Assembly: GCA_032622095.1 (NCBI GenBank)
Contig: CP136067.1
Location: 199,786,052 to 199,850,051 of the forward strand
DNA from: Siphonodentalium dalli
Lineage: Eukaryota; Mollusca; Scaphopoda; Gadilida; Siphonodentaliidae
Length of the DNA: 64,000 nt
Direction: 5' to 3'
The notes under the pieces were generated by a model. It had not been told where the DNA came from. It was given only the letters and a program-made list of their open reading frames with translations, and did not search any database. How positions within the stretch are numbered: the stretch's first letter is position 1; each line of letters starts with the position of its first letter. Below, piece after piece: positions 9,301 through 19,401 of this stretch. A program made the translations under genes and the position numbers.

Positions 9301-11926
9301 TATGATTCGTGACTGACATCCCTTGTCATCTGTGGTCTTCAGTACTGTCACCAACCCAAGTAAACACTGGTTTGTATTAAATTATAAGTCAGTAGCTGCA
9401 GATAACTGTGATTAATTCAATTTGTGTGGTTTTGTTTCAGGGTTTTGATGTGGCTCTAGTGTTTTGCGGAGATTTTAATAGTAGTCTACATTCAGGAGTC
9501 AACAAGTTCATGACAAAATCAGAACCTACTGCACAGCTTAGTGATTGGAAGAATGGTGAGTACTTAGTGATTGGAAGTATGGTGAGTACTTAGTGATTGG
9601 AAGTATGGTGAGTACTTAGTGATTTGAAGTATGGTGAGTACTTAGTGATTGGAAGAATGGTGAGTACTTAGTGATTGGAAGTATGGTGAGTGTCCCATGT
9701 GATTTACTATTCAAGCCTGCAGATAGCGTGTCTGCCATTTGCAGAATGAGGTCCCCAGAGTGAATTTAGTGAATTTAACCCTCTGGGGACCTAATTCTGC
9801 TTAGGCCTCATTTTCTGGGAAATATCTATAGTCTCAAATTTACATTGTTTTTAGTTACTTTTACCCTTCTGGGAAGTTTCTATATCCCCTAATTTCCAGA
9901 AGATTTATAATCGAGGTGAATAATGGGTGAACATCACTTCAACTTCAACTGGGGAAATTCAATCTGATCCTTGGTCTCCCATAGCAGTTGAGGCCTAAGC
10001 AGAATGAGGTTCCCAGAGGGCGAATTTGGTGACACTATCCCGCATGGCTGTGCAGGGTAGCATCACTAAATTCACCATCTGGGGACCTAATTCACTCTCT
10101 GGGGACCTCATTCCACAAATGACAGACACACTATTAAAAGGCTTGAATACTTGAGTCATTCTAACACTCAGTTAAAGGGACTAAAGGCCTTCGAAGTGGG
10201 TTCATATGAAATAACATAACAATCTGTAAAACAACTTTTACAAACAAGTAGAGTAATGCCCTGAATAATCGACTCGTTAACCACAGCAGAATTATGGGTA
10301 ACTTTTCAGGATTTAGTCGGAAATATGGCTTGTTGCCATTCATCAGAAAGCTCTCACTGAGAATCCTGAAAAATTACCCATTATTCTTCTGTGGTTAGCG
10401 AGTCGATTATTTAGGGCATTATTGTACATGAAAAAATCTATTGACTTTTTACTAGAATTAATAGCTCTCCAATAATGACATTTCTCATGTCAAAACCATT
10501 GTTATGTAAACATTACTGTTAGAGTTGAATTACTGACAAAAAAGTTCAATTAGTCCAATATAAGATACCAAAGTTTGGTCAAAACTTGACGGTAAACATT
10601 GAAAAAATATTCTGTAAATTTATTCAGACTAAAATATTTGAACTTACTGCATGATTAGCAATGAAACAGAATAATGATAAATAACTTCTATCACAAATTT
10701 AAATTATTTGGAACATGAATTTAATATATTAATTCACTAATGAGTTTTTTCTACCAAAATATTTGAACTTACTACAAGAATAGTGATGAAACAGTTTTGT
10801 TTAAATAACAATGGTTTCAACAGGATCATAGAAATATCAATAATGACTATAAGGACAAAATGTATCTATTTCTCCATGTTCTTCGTAGTGGTGATGTTTT
10901 TACAGACTTATTTTTTTTGCACATTTATACACTGCAAGTGCCTTGGGTTCCTTAAAGTGATGTGAAACACTCCGGTAGGGTGATCAAAAGAAATTGAGAA
11001 TAATCTTGCTCACAGTTGTTATTTTTTATGAATATTCATCCTAATTGACAACACACACCATAATTCTTTTTTATGAATTAAATCCAATGACTCTCGATGG
11101 CAAAATCACTTGAGTTAGTTTATCGCCGATAGTTGCATCCCGAATTGAGATGTAAATATTTACAATTGAGCATAGTTCAGATGATGTTTTCTATGGAGTG
11201 GTAGGGTCTATGAAATTTTCCGCGATGTTATTAGAATGCTATATTTCCCAAGTTGGGATAGCGCCTGAGTACTAACTGCTCAATTTCATGCACCCAAACA
11301 AGTTAACATGTCTTTAACTCTTCCATTACTGGAGATTCCTGAAACTTTGCGAAAACACTGTGCCAATGCATTCTCTTATATATGCAAGTCTCCCATAAGA
11401 GAATACATTGGCCTAAAAATATTTACCATGTCTTGTAAGCCAGTGCATTCTCTAAAATATGCGAGGATATGGGAGACTCACATATATAAGAGAATGCACT
11501 GGCACAGGATCTTTAATCCTGCACCAGTGCAGTTCATGTTATGAAAGGGGTAAGAAAAAAGTTTATCTATTTCTTCATGTTCTTCTTAGTGGTGATGTTT
11601 TTACAGACTTTTATGTCTTTGAAATTTATCCACTGCAAGTGCCTTTAAGTCCATTTTTTTCTGCAGATCCAGAGCAGTCGGTTGAGGGATTAGATTTCCA
11701 GCATGGGTTCTGTCTGGAGAGTGGGTGCGGCACACCGCCGTATACTAACTATACAGCTGGATTCCATGGAGTACTTGACCATGTGTATGTTGACAGAGAC
11801 CACTTCGACATCACTGAGGTGGTTCCTAATCCAGACCACGAAGAAGTCATTCAGCATACGGGACTTCCAAGTGTCGTGGCTCCATCAGATCATATAGCGC
11901 AGTGTTGCGTTGTAAGATGGAAATAA
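3199..11926 (+). CDS. PDE12: PDE12-like 2',5'-phosphodiesterase, 3' four exons (5' part not found)
   Basis: The family is an EEP (exonuclease/endonuclease/phosphatase) enzyme. Human PDE12 cleaves 2',5'-oligoadenylates and trims mitochondrial poly(A). Coding exons are 3199-3331, 5599-5754, 9441-9555 and 11667-11926. All introns are GT-AG and the phases match (2 in, 0, 0, 1), giving 220 C-terminal residues ending in TAA. The joined protein follows human PDE12 in order: NIAINEHL, VMNRATIVQ, ICAANTHLYFHP, VFCGDFNS, YTNYTAGFHGVLDHVY, PSDHIA, RWK. EEP catalytic motifs are present: NTHL, GDFNS and SDH. The first exon starts with the third base of a codon, so at least one more coding exon exists upstream. 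I did not recognise it in 1-3198, so it may lie outside the window. Introns are filled with MITEs, a LINE fragment and a minisatellite. The reading frame is intact, so the gene looks functional. The choice of PDE12 over other EEP paralogues (ANGEL, CNOT6) rests on the C-terminal block. Confidence 0.9.
3970..4551. mobile_element. TTAA-flanked MITE, AGGGGTACTGTAC termini, 582 bp
   Basis: TTAA lies at 3966-3969 and 4552-4555. Ends AGGGGTACTGTACGCCA and (reverse complement) AGGGGTACTGTACGCCAAA. Intron between PDE12-like exons a and b. Confidence 0.8.
4747..5219. mobile_element. TTAA-flanked MITE, AGGSCCACTTAAT termini, 473 bp
   Basis: TTAA lies at 4743-4746 and 5220-5223. Ends AGGCCCACTTAAT and (reverse complement) AGGGCCACTTAAT. 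An internal palindrome at about 4928-4986 is built on GGGGGAATAACTCT. 5224-5598 holds no further recognisable feature. Confidence 0.72.
5599..5754 (+). CDS. PDE12: PDE12-like exon b (NTHL motif)
   Basis: The acceptor is TTTCCAG ending at 5598; the donor is GAG|GTAACC at 5755. The exon has exactly 52 codons, phase 0 at both ends. It begins VAIFECADNPKQRICAANTH and carries the EEP NTHL motif, then LIQIVTAMKHIQ. The open frame on the opposite strand here is a shadow. Confidence 0.92.
5755..6104. repeat. Interspersed repeat, also at 46013-46160
   Basis: TTTAAAGCCACATGGTG ... GCTCCAAAATACA ... ACCCAAAAAGACRCR ... GAAGTAA is shared with 46013-46160 and partly with 12200-12270. No coding content. 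Confidence 0.55.
6105..6440 (-). pseudogene. LINE ORF2 C-terminal fragment
   Basis: On the reverse strand RGDMIETYKYMHNQYNV (about 6450-6400) is followed, after a one-base shift, by MRGRDLKLLMKCVNKNVGKY and WNNLPECIV (6359-6105). The RGxMIExYK, RGxxxKL and WNxLP pattern is typical of the C-terminus of CR1/jockey-like LINE proteins. The 5' side runs straight into the 27/34-bp minisatellite. Confidence 0.72.
6444..7594 (+). repeat. Two-length minisatellite, 27-bp and 34-bp units, 39 units
   Basis: The short unit is GACAGTAGATCGTGTGTACT plus TTACCGC (27 bp). The long unit adds GGTCCGC (34 bp). The order is L, 8S, 3L, S, 3L, 13S, 3L, S, 2L, S, L, S, L (14 L and 25 S), which accounts for all 1151 bp. 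Units are nearly identical. Because 27 is a multiple of 3, the S runs create long spurious open frames. Confidence 0.97.
7620..7765. mobile_element. GCAGAATGAGG-family MITE, left part
   Basis: CAGCAAGCCTGCAAATAGTG then the full hairpin 7657-7746 around TGCTATCCCGCACAGCGGGC. It directly follows the 27/34-bp minisatellite. Confidence 0.75.
7860..8890. repeat. Mixed interspersed repeats between PDE12-like exons
   Basis: 7860-8255 matches parts of the AGGTACTCAACCC element (TTCGGGGGTAAAAAATTTGA, TAGATATCGATTTTTGAAAT) and of 45050-45310. 8505-8660 and 8690-8890 are two copies of CCAGATAAACAAAGATGAAT...CAAGTTATGACATGAA; a third is at 22255-22420. The end holds GGACGGACGGACGGAC and a CCCCCCTTTAAAAAGGGGG palindrome. 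Confidence 0.6.
8900..9265. mobile_element. GCAGAATGAGG-family MITE, degraded pair of hairpins
   Basis: A hairpin at about 8903-8995 with mutations and a truncated one at 9191-9265, separated by AGATCTATACTC...AACTAAACTAATAAAGAAA, the same spacer as at 19555-19735. Confidence 0.7.
9441..9555 (+). CDS. PDE12: PDE12-like exon c (GDFNS motif)
   Basis: The acceptor is TTTTGTTTCAG ending at 9440. The exon is 115 nt (38 codons plus one base), beginning GFDVALVFCGDFNSSLHSG and ending LSDWKN. GDFNS supplies the catalytic Asp and Asn of the EEP fold. The donor at 9556 (GTGAGT) is the first of six identical donors in a 26-bp tandem repeat. Only the first joins in frame to the next exon without meeting a stop. 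Confidence 0.92.
9540..9691 (+). repeat. 26-bp tandem repeat of an exon end plus splice donor, 6 copies
   Basis: Units start at 9540, 9566, 9592, 9618, 9644 and 9670. The unit is AGTGATTGGAAGTATG plus GTGAGTACTT. It spans the last 16 coding bases of PDE12-like exon c and the donor. GTGAGT occurs at 9556, 9582, 9608, 9634, 9660 and 9686. Copies differ by one or two bases, so the expansion looks recent. Confidence 0.93.
9713..10147. mobile_element. MITE of the GCAGAATGAGG family (PDE12-like intron)
   Basis: Ends TTCAAGCCTGCAGATAGCGT and, inverted, TTCAAGCCTTTTAATAGTGT. Hairpins at about 9744-9803 (shortened) and 9998-10120. Confidence 0.75.
10251..10424. mobile_element. Tc1/mariner-like palindromic MITE (CAGTAATGCCC family)
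   Basis: An inverted repeat of GAGTAATGCC...TAATCGACTC, TTAACCACAGCAGAATTATG and GGATTTAGTCGG around a short loop, flanked by TA. PDE12-like last intron. Confidence 0.85.
10430..11300 (+). repeat. Last PDE12-like intron: decayed copies of its own 3' flank
   Basis: 10670-10752 matches the start of the 3' UTR (ATAATGATAAATAACTTCTA, 11922-12012). 10860-10955 matches the sequence just before the last acceptor (11560-11645; AGTGGTGATGTTTTTACAGA). No coding part of exon d is visible in this copy. Confidence 0.6.
11318..11549. mobile_element. MITE with hairpin module (CTCTTCCATT end), upstream of last PDE12-like exon
   Basis: The left flank is TTAA at 11314-11317. Contains TGCGAAAACACTGTGCCAAT and two degraded hairpins (about 11358-11412 and 11440-11505), ending near ATGAAAGGGG. 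Same family as 51910-52643. The right TTAA is not preserved. Confidence 0.7.
11667..11926 (+). CDS. PDE12: PDE12-like terminal exon (SDH motif)
   Basis: The acceptor is TTTTTTTCTGCAG ending at 11666. The first two bases complete a split Asp codon (G|AT). Then come 85 codons and TAA at 11924-11926. YTNYTAGFHGVLDHVY and LPSVVAPSDHIA match the PDE12 C-terminus. SDH supplies the catalytic His. A MITE with a TTAA left flank ends about 117 bp upstream of the acceptor. Confidence 0.92.
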
Positions 11927-12012
11927 TGATAAATAACTTTTATCACAAATTTAAATTATTCTGAACATGAATTTAATATAAACCTGATTCAATCATGAGT
12001 TTTTTTCTACAC

Positions 12013-12745
12013 ATGCTTTTTAACAAATTTCGGAAAAAATTGATGGCTCCCATCTAGAGCTCACCCCGAAGATCCATATAAAGTTTGGTGATGATTGGAT
12101 GTGGGATGCGGCCCGTTGGGTGAACCAAAGAAAATTGTTGACGCACACGGTGCCGACGCACGGATGACGGACACCAACCCACGGCAATAGTAAAAGTTGA
12201 GCTCGATAAATACCTGAACTACCCTTCTATGAGCATTTCCCAGAAAGACATATTGAAGTAATAAAAAATACAACATTGATTCATGTGCAAGAGATCGCGA
12301 GAGCAAGGGAAAACAAATTATCGAAAAATTTAAAATTAGAAAGGAAACAAAAAACAAATATAAAAAATTTTTACCTCTGCCTAACCGTACCAAACGTTCT
12401 ACTGCTTTCTCTCACAACAAAAATTCAAATTTATTGAAAAACAAAAATTCATATTCGAGCCATGCCCAAATAATATAGGAACAACGAAACAGCAGTATAG
12501 GGTTTCTTGGTGATTTATTCAACAATAATTTAGTCATCAACTATCAAATCACTTGAACACACCTGTTTATTACATAAGCGTCCCCATTGAATATATCCCA
12601 ATAATACCAGTATAGGGTCCCACTCAATGTTAGATTTAATTTAGGGACATAATACACTTGCAGTGGGTAAATGTGAAAAATAATAAAGGTTTGTACAACC
12701 ATCATGGCCTATGTTGAACTTATTATCTGAACATTTCCTATGGGA
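12013..12745. other. 3' flank of the PDE12-like gene, no gene recognised
   Basis: Contains TTTGGTGATGATTGGATGTG and part of the 46013 repeat. Nothing coding seen. Confidence 0.5.
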
Positions 12746-12749
12746 ACTA

Positions 12750-12972
12750 CAGTAATGCCCTAAATAATCGACTCCTTATCCACAGCAGAATTATTGGTAA
12801 GTTTTCAGGATTTAGTCGGAGATATGGCTTGTTGCCATTCATCAGAAAGCTCTCACTGAGACTCACAGAACATTCCGATGAATGGCAACAAAAGCCATAT
12901 TTCCGACTAAATCCTGAACAATTACCCATAATTCTGCTGTGGTTAAGGAGTCGATTATTTAGGGCATTACTG
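12750..12972. mobile_element. Tc1/mariner-like palindromic MITE
   Basis: CAGTAATGCCCTAAATAATC ... AGGGCATTACTG flanked by TA (12748-12749; 12973-12974). Both arms carry ATGAATGGCAACAAGCCATA-type sequence. Confidence 0.87.
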
Positions 12973-13548
12973 TACTTGTCAATGAGTATTTAGAAAAGAA
13001 AGGGTTGAGTAAGCATTTTTCAGTCCCGAGTCCATATATCATCGTAGTTTATACACTATAAATTAGTCCAATAAACCTCTGAACACTTTGCGTGGCTCTA
13101 AATAATGATTATGCACAGAACTGGTTGGAATTCCACAAGGAATGTACAACAGCCAATTGCTAGATGGGACACATAATAATTGCATTCAAAACCCAATGAG
13201 ATATGGAGCTGTTTTCAAATATATTACACGCCTATTTATGAAAAATAGACCGACGTGCCATCTGACCCTGTGTTATACAATGTATTTTCAAAGCAATCAT
13301 GCGTGCAATGGAACGATATTGTCATCATTCACCTACAGTGAAGTAGATTATTAAGAAAGAGATAATAACAAAGAAATATATTCCCTTTGTTATTTTTTCC
13401 GATTTCATAAGGTTCTCTGTCAAAACTTTAAAAAGTTCCAAAGTTTTGTACTGGTGGAATATGATCTCTACGAGAGCTAGCCATAGTAGAGATTCATGGC
13501 ATGATCTAGGAAATGTTCAGATAATAATTTTTATAAATCCTGATTTAA

Positions 13549-13895
13549 CCCTTTGAGTGCCAGGTCCGATTTTTGTATCAACCCATATACCCTGTGCCAA
13601 TGCATTATCTTATATATGCGAGTCGACCATAGGTCGCCTTGCATATATAAGAGAATGCATTGGCCTAACAATTTTTCATCATTTGTTATTATTTTTTCAA
13701 TTTTAATAATTTTTTCTTATATTCTTTAACTCTTTCAGTATTTTGTAGGTTTATTGCCAGGGAATCTTACGTTTTTCATGGGCATCAAAATTATTACTAT
13801 GAATACTTGGTGATAGTTTTGAGTTATAACATGCCCCTAAGATTTTATCCAGTTTGTTTTTAAATTCGCTATAGCATGCTTAAGCACTGAAAGGG
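13549..13895. mobile_element. piggyBac-like MITE, CCCTTTSAGTGC termini
   Basis: CCCTTTGAGTGCCAGGTCCG ... GCACTGAAAGGG between TTAA at 13545-13548 and 13896-13899. One hairpin module at 13592-13664. Confidence 0.85.
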
Positions 13896-14922
13896 TTAAA
13901 GACTACAAACACCGGTAGCTACTTTGTGAATAGAAATTCTAAATAAAATTTATATCAATTGATAGAAGCTTTTCTGGTCAGGTGTCCTTGATTCATATCT
14001 GTTATGTTATATCCCGCAATCTATATGCAACTTTCTGGGAAGAGATAGATCATCTTTAAGATTCTGAGATGCAAGGTATGTTCTGTATTTATTTGACATA
14101 ACAGGTAAGCCCAATCAAGGTAGGTATATGAGAAAATTAATTCTCCAGGAAAAACACCCGTAAAAAACTAATCCTTTGCTATGTGGTCAACGCGTTTCGA
14201 TTATAGTAAATCCTCGTTCAGGACCAAATGTGGTTTGTGAAAAAGTACGGATTTAATACCTCGCCTTTATATAGTCCGCGTGGGGAGAAGCTTCATTGTG
14301 ATTGGTTATTGCCATATATATAAAGGACTTCTAGTCATATACCTTTTTATTAGGTAAGCCCAATCCTTGACAGGGAGTTTCATTGATACTCTAATTACTA
14401 TAAATAGCAATTAAACTATAATAATTTTAACAACCAATTATTGGAGCATCCACAGAAGCAGATAATTGATGTAATTTATTCATCAATCTTGGTTTAAACA
14501 TCAGCATGAAGGAATTCCGTCTTGTATTTCACTTGTGAGAGATGGTAACATGTATTTAATTGATGTGAATACGATGAATATATGCGCTTCACTGGTGTGG
14601 TATAAATACTGCTAATATCAACACAAATTCTTGAGATCAATAAAGAGTCCTCATTCCAGCTACATATACATGTAGCAGACTAGCTAATTCCTGTAATTTC
14701 CTGACACATGGAATGTTCGCTGTAGATATTATCATCTAACCTGGATTAGCTCTTATCTGAAGTCATCCACAGAGAACATACCCTGAAGAAGAGAACGAAC
14801 AGAAAGCCTATCACAATCGTCATAATTTGAAAATGAGACCCATGTTAGAACCTAGACACTTTATGCCTACACGCCCTTAAACATGTTGGGAGTTTGTTCT
14901 ATTAACCTTTCTTTACTATTAA

Positions 14923-15124
14923 CTTATTCATGACTTGAGCTACCTGGAATTTTGCGAAAACCCTATGCCAATGCATTCTCTTATATATACGAGTCTCCCA
15001 CAGGGAGCCTCGCATATAGAAGAGAATATATGAGAGGTTCCCTATGGGAGACTTGCATATATAAGAGAATGCACTGGCACAGGATCTTTGATGCTGCATG
15101 AGGGCAGCTCCCATCATGAATAGG
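14923..15124. mobile_element. MITE with hairpin module (CTTATTCATG end)
   Basis: TTAA at 14919-14922 and 15125-15128. Contains TTTTGCGAAAACCCTATGCC and hairpins with CTCCC/GGGAG loops. Same family as 51910-52643. Confidence 0.72.
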
Positions 15125-15285
15125 TTAACTGGTTCGCTGCTAAATATCCTACATACACGTAATAAAATGCGTATATATATTTCAACAAACAGAAAATTAT
15201 TGAATTTTATGTTCGCAGTTGATAATTTGCACTCTTTTCTCAAATTTGACCCCCATATATATACATTTGTGATTATGTTATGAGC

Positions 15286-15525
15286 CTGGATGTCTCACTA
15301 GGCTATGGTTATGAGTCTGGATGTCTCATTAGGCTATGGCTATGGGTGTGGATGTCTCATTGGGCAATGATTATGAGTCTGGATGTCTCATTAGGCAATG
15401 GTTATGAGCCTGGATGTCTCATTAGGCTATGGTTATGAGCCTGGTTGTCTGTTTGTCAATGTAGGTTATCGATATGAGCCTGGATGTCTGATTAGGTTAT
15501 GGTTATGAGCTTGGTTGTCGGCCGC
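15286..15525 (+). repeat. Diverged tandem repeat, period about 31, about 7-8 copies
   Basis: Repeated TATGAGCCTGGATGTCTCAT then TAGGCTATGGT with substitutions and one insertion. Older than the other arrays. Confidence 0.85.
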
Positions 15526-15805
15526 CCTTAGGGTAAAACATTTGTAATTTTTCTCAAACTTTTCGCGATATAAGTACCTTTTCTGACAATTTTATTGGTC
15601 GGCATCCATTCAAACTTCACAATGTCCCAATTTAATTATATATGTAACAATATTTCTGAAATATTACCTGACAAATGCTATTTAAATGATTAAACTAAAC
15701 AATAGTTGACTAAACAAGACAGTGTCATTGCCAAAGCCCATATCTGGGCTTCCAGCACTCTTACATAGGGTCCAAATATGGGCTTTCAGCACTGAACCAG
15801 TTAAA

Positions 15806-16536
15806 GGGGACTGAATACTAAATCCAGCCATTTATGGGACGTTCTCCTATTATAATCAACATAAAATAAGCAACAAATGATTGAATTTGAGCCATGGATG
15901 AGTGCAAAATACACTCATTTACTTTATTTTTGTATCAACCCATATACCCTGTGCCAATGCATTCTCTTTTATATGCGAGTCGACCATAGGTCGCCTCGCA
16001 TATATAAGAGAATGCATTGGCCTAACAATTTTTTACAATTTTAATAATTTTTTCTTGTATTCTTTAACAATTTTATAATTTCACCCATACAGAGCCCCAG
16101 ACAAACATGAGCAGACAACACTCTTCTATATGCTTCTATATATGTGTGGGGCTCCCTGCAGGGTAATGGATGTTTTTTATTTTATGTCCTACAAATTGTA
16201 AGAAACATTTATTTTAAAAAAATGATAAAAAATTGTTAGGCCAATGCATTCTCTTATATATGCGAGGCGACCTATGGTCGACTCGCATATATAAGAGAAT
16301 GCATTGGCCTTAACAATTTTTCATCATTTGTTATTATTTTTTTTAATTTATAATGAAAATAAGTTCAAGGCTCGTGTCATTCTTATTTACATTTTAATCA
16401 CCATGTAGTTTACATCGTTCATGGAGTGTATTATTCACTCATCCATGTCTCAATTTCATTCATTTGTTGCATATATTCTGTTGAGTATAACAGGAGATGG
16501 TCTCATAAATGCCTGGATTTAATGTACAGTACCTCT
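15806..16536. mobile_element. TTAA-flanked MITE of the AGGGGTACTG group carrying a double-hairpin insert
   Basis: TTAA lies at 15802-15805 and 16537-16540. The inverted ends share CTAAATCCAGCCATTTATGG (left) and its counterpart ATAAATGCCTGGATTT (right). The interior (about 15935-16325) holds two copies of the GCCAATGCATTCTC hairpin module in opposite orientation. Confidence 0.75.
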
Positions 16537-16539
16537 TTA

Positions 16540-17160
16540 AAACAGATTCTCTAATTAGTTATAAAAGTAGATGGTCTACATGTATGACCGTCTATCGCTC
16601 ATCTGGAGTGATGTTCAGGAAATATAAGCAGACATTACATTATACAAGTGTTAAGGGAACTACTTGTTAATGAGTATTTAGTATCGAAATGGTTAAAGCT
16701 GTTTTCAGTATTTCCAGATGATATAAAAATACAAAATTTAGCACAAGTTTTGCCTTATTTAACTGAACTAAAATGACAAAAAAATTAAATGTGACAAAGA
16801 CACATAAACTAGAAATACAGTACATGGCTATCAAAAAACAAGATTTAATTTTTGCTTTCCCTAAAGCTATATAAATAAATAAATAGAAAATTCAATATCA
16901 AAGATGGAGTCTTTTATGTGGCACAGCTCGTTCCAAACATGTTATTTTTAATAGGCCAAAACAAAAAAAGGTTTTGGTTTTCAGGCTCCGCCGCATTGAA
17001 TAAAAAGGGCCGCATTAGGCCTTTTTATTGCAATGCCTGATGTTATGAAAAAAAAAACTTACGAAAAAAAAAAATTGAATTTTTTGTTTTGTTTTTTTTT
17101 TGTGGATTTTATCAACATGTCCATAGCAGATATGTGTTGAATATTAGTGTGCATTGAGCT
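16540..17160. other. Intergenic, no feature recognised
   Basis: AT-rich, with A and T homopolymers near 17050-17100 and one imperfect GC-containing palindrome near 17010-17035 (GGGCCGCATTAGGCC). Confidence 0.5.
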
Positions 17161-17640
17161 CTAACATGTAATGTGTTAAAAAGTGACTTGCAGGCTTACA
17201 ACATGTAGTAGATGACTACAATTAAGAAAATAATTAGCTGATCCTCATGCTCTTCTTACAATTAGTCATTGTGAACAAATTACACTAATTGTAACTTTAC
17301 ACAATTGAAAGGCACAGGTGTAAATTCAGGATCACATATTAGAATGGGGGGGTATCAGTTTTTAGACAACAATAACAGTAGTTAATGTCAGGGGCATTAT
17401 ATATTGTTAGGTAATCCCAGTCATACACTGGTAGTACCATGTCATTTTTATATAAGACTAAATGAGTTTATATGCATAACAGTTCCCTCTACCTTTCTGG
17501 TTATTACTAGACAGAGGAAGGTATCTTTGTCCATGCTTACTATACGCAGAAAGAATTTTTTTTTTTTTTAAACCCTCCCTCCCTCATTGATTTGAAGAAA
17601 AAAAAATTGCCCGAGAACCAAAACACTTTTTTTTGGCCAT
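17160..17640 (+). repeat. Long repeat copy 2, uninterrupted
   Basis: Same order of blocks as 2180-3100 without the double-hairpin element. At the insertion point it reads GAGTTTATATGCATAACAGT. Confidence 0.72.
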
Positions 17641-17883
17641 ATGCAGAATTTATTTTCTACACAAAACTAAGTTTAAAAAAAAATAAAGCTTAGAGCCCTG
17701 AGCTACATGTATGTTGCTGACTTTATCACATAATTAGCCCCTAAATCCGGTCTCATAATTTTTAGTAAGACACAATCTGACACATGTGTATCATCGGAAC
17801 GCTGCTGCAGTGACATAAGAGCTTAGCGCAATGATCTTGATGTCAATGCCCGAACTTTATTATTACGTTCATTATAATATAAC

Positions 17884-19068
17884 TAGGGGATTGCCCGTCA
17901 AAATTACGGGTATATAAATGTTCTTCGTTATATACTTTCTGGTCTCCACGGCCATGAACACTTTATTGAACTAAAACTGTATTTTTTACCCCACCCTACC
18001 CCACACATATGCATGCACATTTGGAATGCAACAAAATCAACATATTATTTTATTACTGTATTTACTTACTGAAATAGACTCCATTTGGGAGCGTTTATTC
18101 AGCGGCGGAGAGGCCTATATACAGCCCCCTTTGTGCGCTACATATGAGCCTATGGCTCGGGAACACTTTTTTCACAGAAAAACTGTAGTTTCTACTACCA
18201 CCCACATATATGCATGCACATATGGAATGCAACAAAATCAACTTATAGTTCTGTATTACTATTAGATATAGTCCAGTATAACTGAAACAGAGCCTTTATT
18301 CAGCAACCGAGTGGACTGCAGCCCCTTTGTGCGCTTCGCGCACATACATTATGATCTTTTGAAACAGGCTCCCTTTGGGAGCTTTTATTCAGCAGCGTAT
18401 ATAAGCCTAAGGTCACAAGCCCTTGCACTGTGGCCCATTTGCCCACTTCGCGCCCATTTTTAGATTATATAAAACGTTATTTATCAATTTGCCGTCTTCC
18501 GTATATGTACTCCTTCGATTCCACACACAATGCACAACTTTCATAACAAAGACACAATCCATTACTTATATTAACACTGAAGTGGCATATTATAAGACCG
18601 TTTAGCACCAATTTCCAACGACGGTATAGAACGTTCTAGTATCGACTCTACACCCCATGCACTTCCACGGCAAAAGCAACATGCATTAATTATATTCACA
18701 CTCAAACTGATCTGACAATTAATTTATAGCGCCCATTTTCAACAACTCTTTGGTAGAGCGCATCGAAATTTCGGCAATACAATAGCAATGCAAGTGTGGG
18801 TTTGTGTACGACGTCATATGACGTCATATCAACAAACGTCATAAGAAATATTGTCTACTTGGGTGCAAATACTGGATTTGGGGACCATGTTAGATCTCAG
18901 GTTTGCTTTGACTAATCGGTCACCTTTTACGACACAATATAGACAGTGGTCCAAATTTGAGCTACATTGCAGGCATGGTTGAAAAGTTATAAGCGCGCCA
19001 AAAGCGTGACCGAGTTATACACAGATACACACACACACAGACGACGGGTTTTATATATATAGATTAAG
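17884..19068 (+). repeat. Interspersed repeat with three internal direct repeats
   Basis: It starts AACTAGGGGATTGCCCGTCA and ends ACGACGGGTTTTATATATAT followed by AGATT, resembling the ends of the 24957 and 36405 repeats. Three internal units (about 18005, 18190 and 18355) share GGGAGC(G)TTTATTCAGC and CCCTTTGTGCGCT. No coding potential seen. Confidence 0.6.
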
Positions 19069-19401
19069 ACATTCAATTTGTGTTGGGTTATTTTGTGTTG
19101 AATGTGAGATAAACATGGGAGAGACGGGCGGTTGAACACTTTTGTCAACATGAAAAGACAGATTTAAAATGGGACTATATTTTTTCTTGAAGGTGTCTTT
19201 ACTTCCTCTTTGGTTGTGATAAGGAAATCAGCATTATTGTTTTTTAATGCCAGCTGTTTCGGGATTGTTTTTCCTTGCTAAAATGTGATTATGTGATAAA
19301 GTGGATCTCAAATTTGTTGAAATTCTATACAAAATTTATTAACCTCATCCACTAAATTCAATTCGAGCCTCACTAAAGCTCAGCTCGAATCAAGTTTAGT
19401 G

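Larger units (their letters stand above)
12975..15800. other. Intergenic, only the listed MITEs and repeats
   Basis: Apart from 13549-13895, 14923-15124 and 15286-15525 I see no gene or structured element. AT-rich with short open frames only. Confidence 0.5.
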
